Source of the DNA: Micromonospora sp. NBC_00421
GTDB taxonomy: Bacteria > Actinomycetota > Actinomycetes > Mycobacteriales > Micromonosporaceae
NCBI RefSeq assembly: GCF_036017915.1
Contig: NZ_CP107929.1
Location: forward strand, 1,550,001 to 1,614,000
Length of the DNA: 64,000 nt
Direction: 5' to 3'
Shown: in pieces, positions 1-8,754 of the stretch
How the letters are laid out: each line of letters opens with the position of its first letter
Position numbering within the stretch: the stretch's first letter is position 1
Notes under the pieces: model-generated
The model's input: the letters and a program-made list of their open reading frames with translations, nothing else
Told to the model about the DNA's origin: nothing
Databases searched by the model: none
Translations under genes and position numbers: made by a program

Positions 1-1
1 C

Positions 2-40
2 ACGGCATCCGTGCCAGGGCGGCCGGCGGTGCCGGCGTGA
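2..40 (+). CDS. C-terminal tail of an upstream gene, probably an oxygenase (vanA-like)
   Basis: Only the last 12 codons lie in the window; they end in a TGA that overlaps the GTG start of the reductase by four bases (GTGA). The peptide (ASVPGRPAVPA at its end) is too short to assign. By analogy with vanillate demethylase operons, where the Rieske oxygenase vanA precedes vanB, it is probably the oxygenase. That rests on gene order alone. The reductase frame is also open back to base 1, so this tail could be a chance frame. Confidence 0.35.
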   Translation, partial: TASVPGRPAVPA

Positions 41-984
41 CCGACCTGGCCGGGACGGAGCTGGTGGTCGTGGCCCGGGAGCGGGTGGCGGCGGAGGTGG
101 TGGAGATCGGCCTGGGTCGTCCGGACGGCGGCGACCTGCCCGGGTGGACCCCGGGTGCGCACGTCGACCTGGAGTTGGGCCCGGGGCTGGTCCGCCAGTA
201 CTCCCTCTGCGGCGACCCGGGGGAGCGGTCGGTCCTGCGGATCGCGGTGCAACGCGAACCGGACGGGCGCGGCGGCTCCCGGCTGGCGCACGAGCGGCTC
301 ACCGTCGGCGGCGCCGTCCGGGTGCACGGTCCCCGCAACACCTTCCCGCTGGTCGCCGGCCCGTGCTACCTCTTCGTCGCCGGCGGCATCGGCATCACCC
401 CGATCCGGCCGATGGTGGCCGCCGCCGACGCCGCGGGCGCCGACTGGCGACTGGTGTACGGCGGCCGCAGCCGCGCCGCCATGGCCTTCGCCACCGACCT
501 GCGGGAGACCTACGGCGACCGGGTGAGCCTGCACCCGCAGGACGAGACCGGCCTGCTCGACCTGGTCACCGTGCTGGGTGGACCCGACACCGGCCTCGTC
601 TACTGCTGCGGCCCGGAATCCCTGGTCCGGGCGGTGGAGGAGCACTGTCGGGACTGGCCGCCCGGCGGCCTGCACGTCGAGCGGTTCGCTCCACGCGACG
701 ACACCGGCGGGCCGGAGGCGGCGATCGAGGTCGAACTCGCGCTGTCCGGCAGGACGGTGACCGTGCCGGCGGGCACGTCGATCCTGCGGGCGGTGGAGCA
801 GGCCGGCGTGGCGGTCCTCTCGTCCTGTCGGGAGGGCACCTGCGGCACCTGCGAGACCCCGGTGCTCGCCGGGGTGCCCGAGCACCGCGACAGCCTGCTC
901 ACCGCGCAGGAGCGGGCCGCCGGGGACACCATGCTGATCTGTGTCTCCCGGTCCCGTACGCCCCGGCTCGTCCTGGAGCTGTGA
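37..984 (+). CDS. vanB: PDR/VanB-type oxidoreductase, vanillate demethylase reductase
   Basis: 315 residues with the layout of phthalate-dioxygenase-reductase proteins: an N-terminal flavin domain with RQYSLCGDP (about residues 55-63), an NAD domain with GGIGITPI, and a C-terminal plant-type [2Fe-2S] domain. The cluster cysteines are C264, C269, C272 and C302, with the expected x4-x2-x29 spacing. Such proteins pass electrons from NAD(P)H to a Rieske oxygenase. Vanillate is the likely substrate of the pair because ferulate-to-vanillate enzymes, pobA and pca genes follow in the window. The GTG start was chosen because it overlaps the stop of the preceding frame. Family assignment is firm; the vanB label is inference. 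Confidence 0.8.
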   Translation: MTDLAGTELVVVARERVAAEVVEIGLGRPDGGDLPGWTPGAHVDLELGPGLVRQYSLCGDPGERSVLRIAVQREPDGRGGSRLAHERLTVGGAVRVHGPRNTFPLVAGPCYLFVAGGIGITPIRPMVAAADAAGADWRLVYGGRSRAAMAFATDLRETYGDRVSLHPQDETGLLDLVTVLGGPDTGLVYCCGPESLVRAVEEHCRDWPPGGLHVERFAPRDDTGGPEAAIEVELALSGRTVTVPAGTSILRAVEQAGVAVLSSCREGTCGTCETPVLAGVPEHRDSLLTAQERAAGDTMLICVSRSRTPRLVLEL

Positions 985-1014
985 GCGGTCGGCGCGGGCG
1001 GGGAGGATGGTGGG

Positions 1015-1767
1015 GTGCGCGGGCAACCGGGACGGTCGGTGACGAGCCGGGTGTTGGCGCTGCTCGACGCGTTCAGCCCGGCCGACCCGGCGCTGACCCT
1101 GAGCGAGCTGGCCCGGCGGGCCGGGTTGCCGCTGTCCACCGTGCACCGGCGGGTCGCCGAACTGCTCGCGTGGGGGGCGCTGGAACGCGGCGACGACGGG
1201 CGGTACCGGATCGGCCTGCGGCTGTGGGAGGTCGGCTCGCTCGCGCCCCGGGGCCTGGGGCTGCGGGAGGTGGCCCTCCCGGTCATGGAGGACCTTTACG
1301 AGGTGACCCACGAGAACGTCCAGCTCGCCGTCCGGCAGGACCTCGAACTCGTCTTCATCGAACGGATCGCCGGGCGGCACGCCGTGCCGGTGCTCACCCG
1401 GGTGGGTGGCCGCTTCGCGTTGCACGCCACCGGCGTCGGACTGGTCCTGCTCGCCCACGCGCCCGTCGAGATCCAGCAACAGGTGCTGGCCGCGCCGCTG
1501 GAGCGGTACACCGCACTGACCGTCACCGACCCGGGGCGGCTGCGCCGCTGTCTCGCCGAGGTGCGCCGGGCCGGGTACGCGGTAAGCGACCGTCAGGTCA
1601 CCATGGACGCCCTGTCGGTGGCCGCGCCGATCCGTGCACCGCAGGGCGTGGTGGCGGCGATCTCGTTGGTGGTCGCCCACGACCGGGCGGACCCGGTGGC
1701 GCTGGCGCCGCTGGTCCGGGCCGCCGGCCGGGTGCTCTCCCGGGCATTGGGCGGCGCACATCGGTGA
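1015..1767 (+). CDS. IclR-family transcriptional regulator
   Basis: 250 residues. The N-terminal winged helix-turn-helix (about 15-70, with LTLSELARRAGLPLSTVHRR) is followed by an IclR effector domain (about 85-245). IclR proteins commonly control aromatic-acid catabolism and bind small carboxylates. It lies 30 bp downstream of the vanB-like reductase on the same strand, so it probably responds to vanillate or a related acid. It is distinct in sequence from the second IclR gene at the end of the pca operon. The GTG start has only a weak upstream purine run. The family is clear; the target is inferred. Confidence 0.85.
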   Translation: MRGQPGRSVTSRVLALLDAFSPADPALTLSELARRAGLPLSTVHRRVAELLAWGALERGDDGRYRIGLRLWEVGSLAPRGLGLREVALPVMEDLYEVTHENVQLAVRQDLELVFIERIAGRHAVPVLTRVGGRFALHATGVGLVLLAHAPVEIQQQVLAAPLERYTALTVTDPGRLRRCLAEVRRAGYAVSDRQVTMDALSVAAPIRAPQGVVAAISLVVAHDRADPVALAPLVRAAGRVLSRALGGAHR

Positions 1768-1792
1768 CCACCGGTCGGGTGCGGTCGCGGTG

Positions 1793-2260
1793 TCAGTCGG
1801 GGAAGGCCAGCCGGCGCAGCAGTGGGGCCAGCCACTCGTGCTCCCGGGGTGTCACGCCGGCCAGCGAGCCGAGCCCCACGGCGTTGACGGCGTCCTGGGC
1901 GCGGACGAACAGGGCCCGACCGGCCTCGGTGGCGACCAGGACGTTGGCCCTGCGGTCGGCGGGGTCGGCGTGCCGCTCGACCAGGTGGCGCTGCTCCAGC
2001 CCGTCGATGAGGGCGACTACCTGGCTCGGGTCGAGACGCAGGAACTCGGCGAGCTCCCGCTGGGTCGGGCGGACGTCGTCGGCGGCCAGGGCGAGCACCG
2101 AGTAGGAGCGGGCCTTCAACCCGTGCTCGGCGAGGGCGGCGTTCGCCGCTGCCAGGGCGAGCGCGTTGGCCCTGGCCAGCAGGAAGCTGAGGTCCCCGGC
2201 GAGCACGCTGTCCCGCAGCCGGTCGCGGCCGGTCGATCGGCTGCGTTCGGCGGGGGACAT
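1793..2260 (-). CDS. couR: MarR-family repressor, CouR/PhdR-like
   Basis: 155 residues with a MarR winged-helix core (about 55-120, TQRELAEFLRLDPSQVVALI, then the wing DPADRRAN). It diverges from the SDR-amidohydrolase-MaoC-ligase operon with 82 bp between starts. In Rhodococcus jostii the MarR protein CouR represses the couNOML genes and is released by p-coumaroyl-CoA; PhdR plays that part in Corynebacterium. The same gene neighbourhood here supports the same role. The ATG start lacks a clear Shine-Dalgarno sequence. MarR identity is certain; the couR assignment rests on synteny. Confidence 0.8.
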   Translation of the reverse strand: MSPAERSRSTGRDRLRDSVLAGDLSFLLARANALALAAANAALAEHGLKARSYSVLALAADDVRPTQRELAEFLRLDPSQVVALIDGLEQRHLVERHADPADRRANVLVATEAGRALFVRAQDAVNAVGLGSLAGVTPREHEWLAPLLRRLAFPD

Positions 2261-2342
2261 GGCGACGATGGTAGCAAGCTTCCTAAATAATTGACATTTT
2301 CAACGGTCCATGCTCAGATCGCATCGACGAAAGGGAGTGCCC
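2261..2342. promoter_or_regulatory. Divergent couR/couN promoter with a MarR-type dyad
   Basis: An unusually A+T-rich patch for this window. TTGACA at 2291-2296 is a perfect -35 for the rightward operon, with a weak -10 (TCAGAT, 2314-2319) 17 bp downstream. The -35 is embedded in the inverted repeat TTGA-n5-TCAA (2291-2303), a plausible repressor half-site pair. A good ribosome site (AAAGGGAG) lies just before the ATG at 2343. Confidence 0.5.
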
Positions 2343-3269
2343 ATGTCACTGGACGGCAAAGTCGCCATCGTCACCGGATCCGGGCGCGGGCTCGGCCTCG
2401 CGTACGCCCGGGAGTTGGCGCGACGCGGCGTGGCCGTCGTGGTCAACGACGTCGACGCCGAGGCCACCGCGGAGGCCGTGGCGGCGATCGGGGCGTCCGG
2501 CGGGCGGGCCGTCGCAGTGGTCGCACCGGTCGGCCCGACCGAGACCGCGACGCAACTCGTCAGTACGGCGGTCGCGCAGTTCGGCCGGCTGGACATCCTG
2601 GTCACCAACGCCGGCGTGCTGCGCGACACCGTGCTGTGGAAGATGAGCGACGACGACTTCGACACGGTGGTCAACGTGCACCTGCGCGGCACCTTCACCA
2701 CCGTGCGCGAGGCGGTGCGGCACATGCGGCAGGCCGGCGAGGGCGGGCGGATCATCTGCATCGGGTCACCCACCGGTCAGCGGGGCACCTTCGGCCAGAC
2801 CAACTACGCGGCTGCCAAGGCGGGCATCGTCGGCATGGTCCGCACCTGGGCGCTGGAGCTGAAGCGGTCCGGCATCACCGCCAACACGGTCGTCCCGGTC
2901 GCCGCGACCGCGATGACCGCCACCGTCCCCTACTTCGCCGCCGCGGTACGCGCCGAGGCGGACGGCGAGCCGATGCCCGCGTTCTTCCGGCACGATCTCG
3001 GGTTCGGCACGGCCGACGACGTCGCCGGGCTGGTCGCGTTCCTCGGCTCCGACGCGGCGGCCCAGGTGACCGGGCAGGTGCTCGGGGTGGGCGGTGACCG
3101 GCTCCAGGTCTGGACCCACCCGGAGGCGGCGCTGACCGCGTACCGCGAGGGCGGCTGGACCTACGACGCTCTGGTGGAGGCGTGGCCGGCGACGTTCGAC
3201 GGGGCCGCGCAGAGCGTCGGCGAGAGATTCCCGGAGCTGCCCGCCCAGTTCCAGCCGGCGGCCCCCTGA
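2343..3269 (+). CDS. couN: SDR-family 3-hydroxyacyl-CoA dehydrogenase, CouN-like
   Basis: 308 residues, classical short-chain dehydrogenase. The NAD-binding motif is TGSGRGLG (residues 11-18), followed by NAG, and the catalytic Y155-x3-K159 lies in NYAAAK. The closest functional parallel is the dehydrogenase that oxidises beta-hydroxy-(4-hydroxyphenyl)propionyl-CoA to the beta-keto form in p-hydroxycinnamate breakdown. It is first in an operon with amidohydrolase, MaoC hydratase and CoA ligase, in the N-O-M-L order of the rhodococcal cou genes. The ATG at 2343 was chosen over an upstream in-frame ATG because it has a strong ribosome site and begins the conserved fold. Confidence 0.8.
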   Translation: MSLDGKVAIVTGSGRGLGLAYARELARRGVAVVVNDVDAEATAEAVAAIGASGGRAVAVVAPVGPTETATQLVSTAVAQFGRLDILVTNAGVLRDTVLWKMSDDDFDTVVNVHLRGTFTTVREAVRHMRQAGEGGRIICIGSPTGQRGTFGQTNYAAAKAGIVGMVRTWALELKRSGITANTVVPVAATAMTATVPYFAAAVRAEADGEPMPAFFRHDLGFGTADDVAGLVAFLGSDAAAQVTGQVLGVGGDRLQVWTHPEAALTAYREGGWTYDALVEAWPATFDGAAQSVGERFPELPAQFQPAAP

Positions 3270-3340
3270 CCCGTCCGACCGGTGCACCCCACCGACGAGA
3301 CCGCCCGCCGGATCCGACCCCCCCGACGGAGGCCGCCCCC

Positions 3341-4243
3341 GTGTACCAGCCCGCGATCGACCTCGACGCCGTCACGGCGATCGACATGCACGTGCACATC
3401 GAGGTCGACGGCCACGGCCACACCTCGCTGCCCGAGCCGCTGGTGGCGGCGGTGTCGAAGTACTTCCGGACGGACGGGCCCCGGCCCGCCGTCGACGCGG
3501 TGGCCCGGTACTACCGCGAGCGCGACATGGCCGCCGTCGTCTTCACCGTGGACGCGGGCACCCAGCTGAAGCATCCACCGCTGTCCAGCGTCGACATCGC
3601 CCGTGCCGCGGCCGAGCACGCCGACGTGCTCATCCCCTTCGGGTCGGTCGACCCGCGCACCGGCGAGGCGGCCCTCGAACTCGCCACCCGGCTGATCGAG
3701 CAGGAGGGGGTACGCGGCTTCAAGTTCCACCCCACAGTGCAGGGCTTCGACCCCGGCCACGACGAGTACGCCCCGCTGTGGGGCCTGATCGCGCGGGCCG
3801 GGCTCCCGGCGATCTTCCACACCGGGCAGACCGGCATCGGCGCGGGCACCCCGGGCGGCTACGGCCTGCGGCTCGGCCTGTCCAATCCGATGCTGCTCGA
3901 CCCGGTCGCGGCCGACTTCCCCGACCTGCAGATCGTGATGGCCCACCCGTCGGTGCCCTGGCAGGACGAGGCGCTGTCGGTGGCCACCCACAAACCCAAC
4001 ACCTGGATCGACCTGTCCGGCTGGAGTCCGAAGTACTTCCCGGCCGAGCTGGTGCGCCACGCCAACTCGGTGCTCAGGCGCCGGGTGCTCTTCGGCACCG
4101 ACTATCCGCTGCTCACCCCCGACCGGTGGCTGCGCGACGTCGCGACCACCGACCTCAGGCCGGAGGTGCTCCCGGGCATCCTCAAGGACAACGCGGTCCG
4201 GCTGCTGGGCCTCGCCGGGGAACGACGAGAGGAAGCGCCATGA
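3341..4243 (+). CDS. couO: Amidohydrolase-family beta-ketoacyl-CoA hydrolase, CouO-like
   Basis: 300 residues of the Amidohydro_2 TIM-barrel family. Metal and active-site motifs appear in order: DMHVH near the N-terminus, FKFHP, FHTGQTG, AHPS and GTDYP. In the p-hydroxycinnamate pathway a protein of this family cleaves 4-hydroxyphenyl-beta-ketopropionyl-CoA to the aromatic acid and acetyl-CoA, in place of a thiolase. The GTG at 3341 was chosen because GGAGG precedes it by about 8 bases; the frame is open further upstream but overlaps the SDR. Its stop overlaps the next ATG (ATGA), so translation is probably coupled. A decarboxylase of the same superfamily is the main alternative. Confidence 0.75.
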   Translation: MYQPAIDLDAVTAIDMHVHIEVDGHGHTSLPEPLVAAVSKYFRTDGPRPAVDAVARYYRERDMAAVVFTVDAGTQLKHPPLSSVDIARAAAEHADVLIPFGSVDPRTGEAALELATRLIEQEGVRGFKFHPTVQGFDPGHDEYAPLWGLIARAGLPAIFHTGQTGIGAGTPGGYGLRLGLSNPMLLDPVAADFPDLQIVMAHPSVPWQDEALSVATHKPNTWIDLSGWSPKYFPAELVRHANSVLRRRVLFGTDYPLLTPDRWLRDVATTDLRPEVLPGILKDNAVRLLGLAGERREEAP

Positions 4244-4692
4244 CCACGACCATCACCTACGACCAGCTCGCCGACCTCGCCGGCACCGATCTGGGGCACA
4301 CCGGGTACCGGACGGTCACCCAGGACCAGGTGCACCTGTTCGCCGACGCCACCGACGACCACCAGTGGATCCACGTCGACCCTGAGCGGGCGAAGGCCGG
4401 CCCGTTCGGCGCGCCCATCGCGCACGGCTTCCTCACCCTGTCCCTGGCGGTGCCGTTCTGGACCGAGCTGCTCGAGGTCAAGGGCGTGTCGACCAAGGTG
4501 AACTACGGCCTCGACCGGGTGCGCTTCCCCGCCCCGGTGGTGGTCGGGGCGCGGGTGCGGATGCGGGCCACGGTCGCCGAGGTGACCGAGGTCCGGGGCG
4601 GCTACCAGCTCACCGTCGACCAGACCATCGAGATCGAGGGTGCGGCCAAGCCGGCGGTCGTCGCGCGGGGGTTGTACCGCTTCCACGCCTGA
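4240..4692 (+). CDS. couM: MaoC-like hot-dog enoyl-CoA hydratase, CouM-like
   Basis: 150 residues, single hot-dog domain. The MaoC signature is visible as FADATDDHQWIHVD followed by GPFGAPIAHGFLTLSL; the Asp-x4-His pair is the catalytic hydratase dyad. It would add water across the side-chain double bond of p-coumaroyl-, feruloyl- or caffeoyl-CoA. It overlaps the amidohydrolase by four bases. A paralogue lies at 27663-28154 in the second catabolic block and shares the same signature. Confidence 0.8.
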   Translation: MTTTITYDQLADLAGTDLGHTGYRTVTQDQVHLFADATDDHQWIHVDPERAKAGPFGAPIAHGFLTLSLAVPFWTELLEVKGVSTKVNYGLDRVRFPAPVVVGARVRMRATVAEVTEVRGGYQLTVDQTIEIEGAAKPAVVARGLYRFHA

Positions 4693-4752
4693 GCCCGGGT
4701 GTCCGAGCCGGGTGGGCACACCACCTCCACCTCCACCACCAGGAGACTGCTG

Positions 4753-6279
4753 ATGCACCAGCACGGAATCGGCGCGTGGGTGGCCAGGCGCCGGCTCACG
4801 TCCCCGGACCGGGTCGCCCTCATCCACGGCGAGGGCTACACCGTCACGTACGCCCAGTTCGCCGACGCCGTGGACCGGGTCTCGGTGGTGCTGGGCGAGC
4901 ACGGCGTCGGCACCGGTGACGCGGTGGCCTACCTGGGTGAGAACAGCCCGGAGTTCCTCCAGGTGATGTTCGCGGCGGCGCAGCTCGGTGCCGTCTTCGT
5001 GCCGGTCAACACCCGGCTGGCGCCCCCCGAGATCGGTCACGTCCTGACGGACTGCGCCGCCCGGGTGCTGATCCACGACCCGGACTTCGCGGTGCCGGTG
5101 GCCACCGCCCTGCCGGCCGTCCGGCCCCCGCACGTCGTCGTCACCGGTGCGGGCACCCCGGACCGGCCGGGGCTCGCCCCCCTGGTGCGGGAAGCCGATC
5201 CCGGGCACGCCGGCCACGCCGACCCCGACCACCAGGATCCGGCGGCGATCGTCTACACCTCGGGCACGACCGGTCGGGCCAAGGGCGCCGTGCTGACCCA
5301 CGGCAACCTCACCTGGGTCGCGCTCAACTGCGTGGTCGACTACGACGTCGTCTCGACCGACGTGGCGTTGATGATCTCGCCGCTGTTCCACGTCGCCTCG
5401 CTGGGAATGGGCGCCCTGCCCGTCATCCTCAAGGGCGCCACCATGGTCGTCGAGCGGGGCTTCGAGCCGGGGCGGGCGCTGGCGCAGATCGCCCGGCACG
5501 GGGTCACCATGCTCAGCGGCGTGCCGACCACCTACCAGCTGCTGGCCGACCATCCCGCCTGGTCCTCGACCGACCTGTCCACGCTGGCGAAGCTCACCTG
5601 CGGCGGCTCGGCGGTGCCGACCCGCATCCTGGACGCGTACGAGGCGCGGGGCCTGTCCTTCTCCCAGGGGTACGGCATGACCGAGGCGTCGCCGGGCGTG
5701 ACCGCGCTGCCCCCCGCGATGACCCGGGCCAAGCAGGGCAGCGTGGGCCTACCGCACTTCTTCACCGACGTGCGGATCACCGACCCGACCGGAGCCGTGC
5801 TGCCCGCCGGTGCCGTCGGCGAGATCGAGGTGGCCGGGCCGAACGTCTTCCCCGGCTACCACGGGCTGCCGGCGGCGACCGCCGAGGCGTTCACGGCCGA
5901 CGGGTGGTTCCGCTCCGGGGACCTGGGCCACCTGGACGCCGACGGTTACCTGCACATCTCCGGCCGGCTCAAGGACATGATCATCTCGGGTGGGGAGAAC
6001 ATCTACCCGGCCGAGATCGAACTGCTGCTCGGCGAGATCGACGGAGTGGTCTCGGCGGCCGTCATCGGGGTGCCGGACGACCGCTGGGGCGAGGTGCCGT
6101 GGGCGATCGTGACCGTGCGGCAGGGGGCGACCGTGGACACCGACACCGTGCGGGCCCACCTCGACGGCCGGCTCGCCCGCTACAAGCTGCCGAAGAACGT
6201 GGTCGTCGTCGACGAGCTGCCGCGCACCGCGTCGGGAAAGGTGCGCAAGGCCGACCTCAGGGCCCGCTTCGCCGGCTGA
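4753..6279 (+). CDS. couL: AMP-forming CoA ligase, p-hydroxycinnamoyl-CoA synthetase type (CouL-like)
   Basis: 508 residues of the acyl-adenylate superfamily. The phosphate-binding motif is YTSGTTGRAKG, followed by GYGMTEASPG, the hinge motif SGDLGHLDADGYLHISGRLKD, and a C-terminal catalytic lysine in RTASGKVRKAD. It activates a carboxylic acid through an acyl-AMP; operon position implies hydroxycinnamates. The ATG at 4753 has AGGAG 7-8 bases upstream and was preferred over an upstream in-frame GTG at 4699. Its 3' end overlaps the convergent PaaX-like gene by 23 bp. Confidence 0.8.
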   Translation: MHQHGIGAWVARRRLTSPDRVALIHGEGYTVTYAQFADAVDRVSVVLGEHGVGTGDAVAYLGENSPEFLQVMFAAAQLGAVFVPVNTRLAPPEIGHVLTDCAARVLIHDPDFAVPVATALPAVRPPHVVVTGAGTPDRPGLAPLVREADPGHAGHADPDHQDPAAIVYTSGTTGRAKGAVLTHGNLTWVALNCVVDYDVVSTDVALMISPLFHVASLGMGALPVILKGATMVVERGFEPGRALAQIARHGVTMLSGVPTTYQLLADHPAWSSTDLSTLAKLTCGGSAVPTRILDAYEARGLSFSQGYGMTEASPGVTALPPAMTRAKQGSVGLPHFFTDVRITDPTGAVLPAGAVGEIEVAGPNVFPGYHGLPAATAEAFTADGWFRSGDLGHLDADGYLHISGRLKDMIISGGENIYPAEIELLLGEIDGVVSAAVIGVPDDRWGEVPWAIVTVRQGATVDTDTVRAHLDGRLARYKLPKNVVVVDELPRTASGKVRKADLRARFAG

Positions 6280-7090
6280 CCGTGGGGCGGGCCGCGACGA
6301 GGGCGGCGAACTCCGCCGCGGACGCCTCGGCCAGCGTCCGGTGCACCCGACGGTAGGTCTCCACCGACCGGGTGGCCGGCCACTGCGCGTCCATGAACTC
6401 CGCCGGCAGCCGCGGGTCGGCCCGCAGCAGGGCGAGCCAGTCCGCCACCAGCATCGTCCGCAGGGTCAGCGCGCTCGACGCCAGCGCCGTCGCGGCCGGG
6501 TCGTCCCACACCTCGATGAACGCCAGGTGCTCGCGGCGGATCGCCTCGATGTCCCAGGCGGCGCGGACGCTCTCGCCGATCGGGAAGCCGGCGAGTTCGC
6601 GGGCGTGGAAGGCGACCACGGCGTGCGGCGCGAGGTCCTGTCGCAGCGGCTCCAACGACCCGGCGAGGTCGACCTCGCCGGGCGCCAGCCAGAGCCCGTC
6701 GCGGATCGGCGCGAAACCCTCCCAGGTGAGGGTGGAGCGCAGTCGGTGCCGCAGCCGGCGCTGGTCCTCCGGGATCGAGAAGGTGACAAGCGTCCAGCCG
6801 CTGCCCTGGGGGTCGAACGGTCGTGGCCCGCGCACCCGGTAGGTCGCCTCGCGCAGCACCGCCGCCCCGTGCTCGGTCAGCGAGAACAGGGTCTCCCTGC
6901 CGCTGCGGCCCCGGGTGAGGATGCCGCTGCGGACCAGCCGGTCGAGGGTGGCCCGGATCGCCGGCGCGGCGACGCCCGCCCCCTCCAGCACGGTGATCAG
7001 GGCGCTCGCCCGGATCGGCCCGGTGGCGTCGTCGACCACGTGCTCGCCGAAGAGGGCGAGCAGGAGTTGCTTCGGTTGACGCCGGCTCAC
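6257..7090 (-). CDS. PaaX-family transcriptional regulator
   Basis: 277 residues. The N-terminal winged helix is of PaaX type (QPKQLLLALFGEHV, then SALITVLEGAGVAAPAIRATLDRLVRSGIL), followed by the central and C-terminal PaaX domains (about 90-265). PaaX repressors classically answer to phenylacetyl-CoA, and family members control other aromatic-acid genes. It is the last gene of a minus-strand unit with an ABC importer, so it may sense the imported compound. The GTG at 7090 is preceded by AAAGGG; the frame stays open upstream only as a shadow of the ATPase gene. Confidence 0.85.
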   Translation of the reverse strand: MSRRQPKQLLLALFGEHVVDDATGPIRASALITVLEGAGVAAPAIRATLDRLVRSGILTRGRSGRETLFSLTEHGAAVLREATYRVRGPRPFDPQGSGWTLVTFSIPEDQRRLRHRLRSTLTWEGFAPIRDGLWLAPGEVDLAGSLEPLRQDLAPHAVVAFHARELAGFPIGESVRAAWDIEAIRREHLAFIEVWDDPAATALASSALTLRTMLVADWLALLRADPRLPAEFMDAQWPATRSVETYRRVHRTLAEASAAEFAALVAARPTVSRRSGP

Positions 7091-7124
7091 GGTCGTCCCT
7101 TTCGACGGGCGGGTGCCCCGGCGC

Positions 7125-7937
7125 TCACGGCGCGAGGTGCGGGGCCACATTCTGCCCCCGCTTGGCCCGCTGGATCTCGCCGTAGACGTGCGTGCGCAGC
7201 TCGGTGAAGCGGGGCAGGGCGCGGGTGCCGATCTGGTCGCGCTCCGCCGGCAGGTCGATCGCCAGGTCCTCGCGGACCCGGGTCGGGGAGTGCGACAGCA
7301 CCAGCACCCGCTGGCCCAGGTACACCGACTCGTCGATGTCGTGGGTGACGAAGAGGATCGACATCCCACGGCGGGCGTGCAGCTCGCGGACCAGGTCCTC
7401 CAGGTCGGCCCGGGTCTGCGCGTCCACCGCGGCGAACGGTTCGTCCATGATCAGGACCTCGGGTTGGTAGGCGAGGGCCCGGGCGATCGCCACCCGCTGC
7501 TGCATCCCGCCGGAGAGCTGCCACGGGTGGCTGCACGCGGCGTGTGCCAGGCCCACCGCGTCGAGCGCGTCGGCGACCAGCGTGGCCCGGTCCGCGCGGG
7601 AGAGTTTCTTGTGCCGCAGCGGAAGCTCGACGTTGCCGCGCACCGTCAGCCACGGATAGAGGCTGCGGCCGTACTCCTGGAACACCACGGCCATCGCGGG
7701 GCTCGGGCCGGTCACCGGCGCGCCGTGCATCTCGACCACCCCACCGGTGGGGCGCAGCAGCCCGGCGAGGCACTTCAGCAGGGTGGTCTTGCCGCACCCG
7801 GACGGCCCGACGATGCAGACGAGCTCGCCGGCGTCCATGGTGAAGCTGAGGTCCCCGATCGCCTCGACGTCGCCGGTGGGGGACTGGTAGACCTTGCGCA
7901 GGTGCTCCACCCGCAGCAGGGTGCGCCGGTCAGGCAC
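7125..7937 (-). CDS. ABC transporter ATPase, nitrate/sulfonate/taurine type
   Basis: 270 residues with all ABC motifs: Walker A GPSGCGKTT, Q-loop VFQEYGRSL, signature LSGGMQQR, Walker B VLIMDEP and switch His in VTHDIDES. The sequence groups with SsuB/TauB/NrtD-type ATPases. It energises the two permeases encoded just upstream, with the second permease overlapping by 8 bp. The GTG at 7937 was chosen because GGGAGG lies at the right distance upstream. Confidence 0.9.
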   Translation of the reverse strand: MPDRRTLLRVEHLRKVYQSPTGDVEAIGDLSFTMDAGELVCIVGPSGCGKTTLLKCLAGLLRPTGGVVEMHGAPVTGPSPAMAVVFQEYGRSLYPWLTVRGNVELPLRHKKLSRADRATLVADALDAVGLAHAACSHPWQLSGGMQQRVAIARALAYQPEVLIMDEPFAAVDAQTRADLEDLVRELHARRGMSILFVTHDIDESVYLGQRVLVLSHSPTRVREDLAIDLPAERDQIGTRALPRFTELRTHVYGEIQRAKRGQNVAPHLAP

Positions 7938-8754
7938 GGTTGACCTCCCTGATTCCGTGGTACCAGCGCAGCACGCGCCGTTCGACGAGACCGAATGCGA
8001 CGGCGAGCAGGACACCGACCAGCCCGAGCAGCAGGATGCCGCTCCACATCTCGGCGACCAGGTAGTTGCGCTGGAAGTAGGCGATCCGGTAACCCAGCCC
8101 GGCCGACGAGGCGAACATCTCGGAGATGACCATCAGGATGAGGCCGACCGAGAGCGCCTGCCGGACCCCGGCCATGATCCGGGGGCTGGCGGCCGGCAGC
8201 ACCAGGAACCACAGCCGCTGCCACCAGGTGACCCGGAACGACCGGGCGGTCTCGGTCAGCACGCTGTCGGTCGCCCGGACACCCTCGACGGTGTTCAGCA
8301 GGATCGGCCAGACCGCGCCGGAGACGATCACCGCCACCTTCATCGTGTCGGTGATGCCGAGCAGGAGCATGGCCACCGGGATCAGCACCGGTGGCGGGAT
8401 GGCCCGGAGGAACTCCAGCAGTGGTTCGAGCAGTTCGCGCAGCCACCGGGTCAGGCCGATGACGGTGCCGGCGGCGATGCCGAGCACGATCGACGCGGCG
8501 ACGCCGAGGCCGAGGCGGTAGAGGCTCGGCAGCACGTCCTCGACGAACGCCGGGCCGATCCAGGTGTCGACGAAGGCTTCGGCGATCGTCACCGGGCCGG
8601 GGAAGAACAGGCTGGTCGACCTGGTCGCCACCAGGCCCCAGAGCACCAGGAGCAGCAGCGGCAGCCCGAGCGCGTGCAGCACGCCCGCCATCAGGCGGTC
8701 GCCGGCGGCGCGACGGCGCGGCGGGGTGGCGATCCGGCCCGGGTACGCGGTCAC
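7930..8754 (-). CDS. ABC transporter permease, SsuC/TauC type
   Basis: 274 residues, BPD_transp_1 permease with about six hydrophobic segments. The EAA-like loop appears around ETARSFRVTWWQRLWFLVLPAASPRI. It pairs with the neighbouring permease at 8751-9551, and the two are not identical, so the channel would be a heterodimer. The GTG start overlaps the stop of that gene (GTGA), which implies translational coupling. The substrate cannot be read from the sequence; the position between hydroxycinnamate genes and pobA suggests an aromatic acid. Confidence 0.85.
   Translation of the reverse strand: MTAYPGRIATPPRRRAAGDRLMAGVLHALGLPLLLLVLWGLVATRSTSLFFPGPVTIAEAFVDTWIGPAFVEDVLPSLYRLGLGVAASIVLGIAAGTVIGLTRWLRELLEPLLEFLRAIPPPVLIPVAMLLLGITDTMKVAVIVSGAVWPILLNTVEGVRATDSVLTETARSFRVTWWQRLWFLVLPAASPRIMAGVRQALSVGLILMVISEMFASSAGLGYRIAYFQRNYLVAEMWSGILLLGLVGVLLAVAFGLVERRVLRWYHGIREVNRA

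Noticed and set aside
144..2105. Plus-strand frame of 653 codons
   Set aside because: It crosses vanB, the IclR gene and the minus-strand MarR gene in the wrong frames and yields an Arg/Pro/Gly-rich product.
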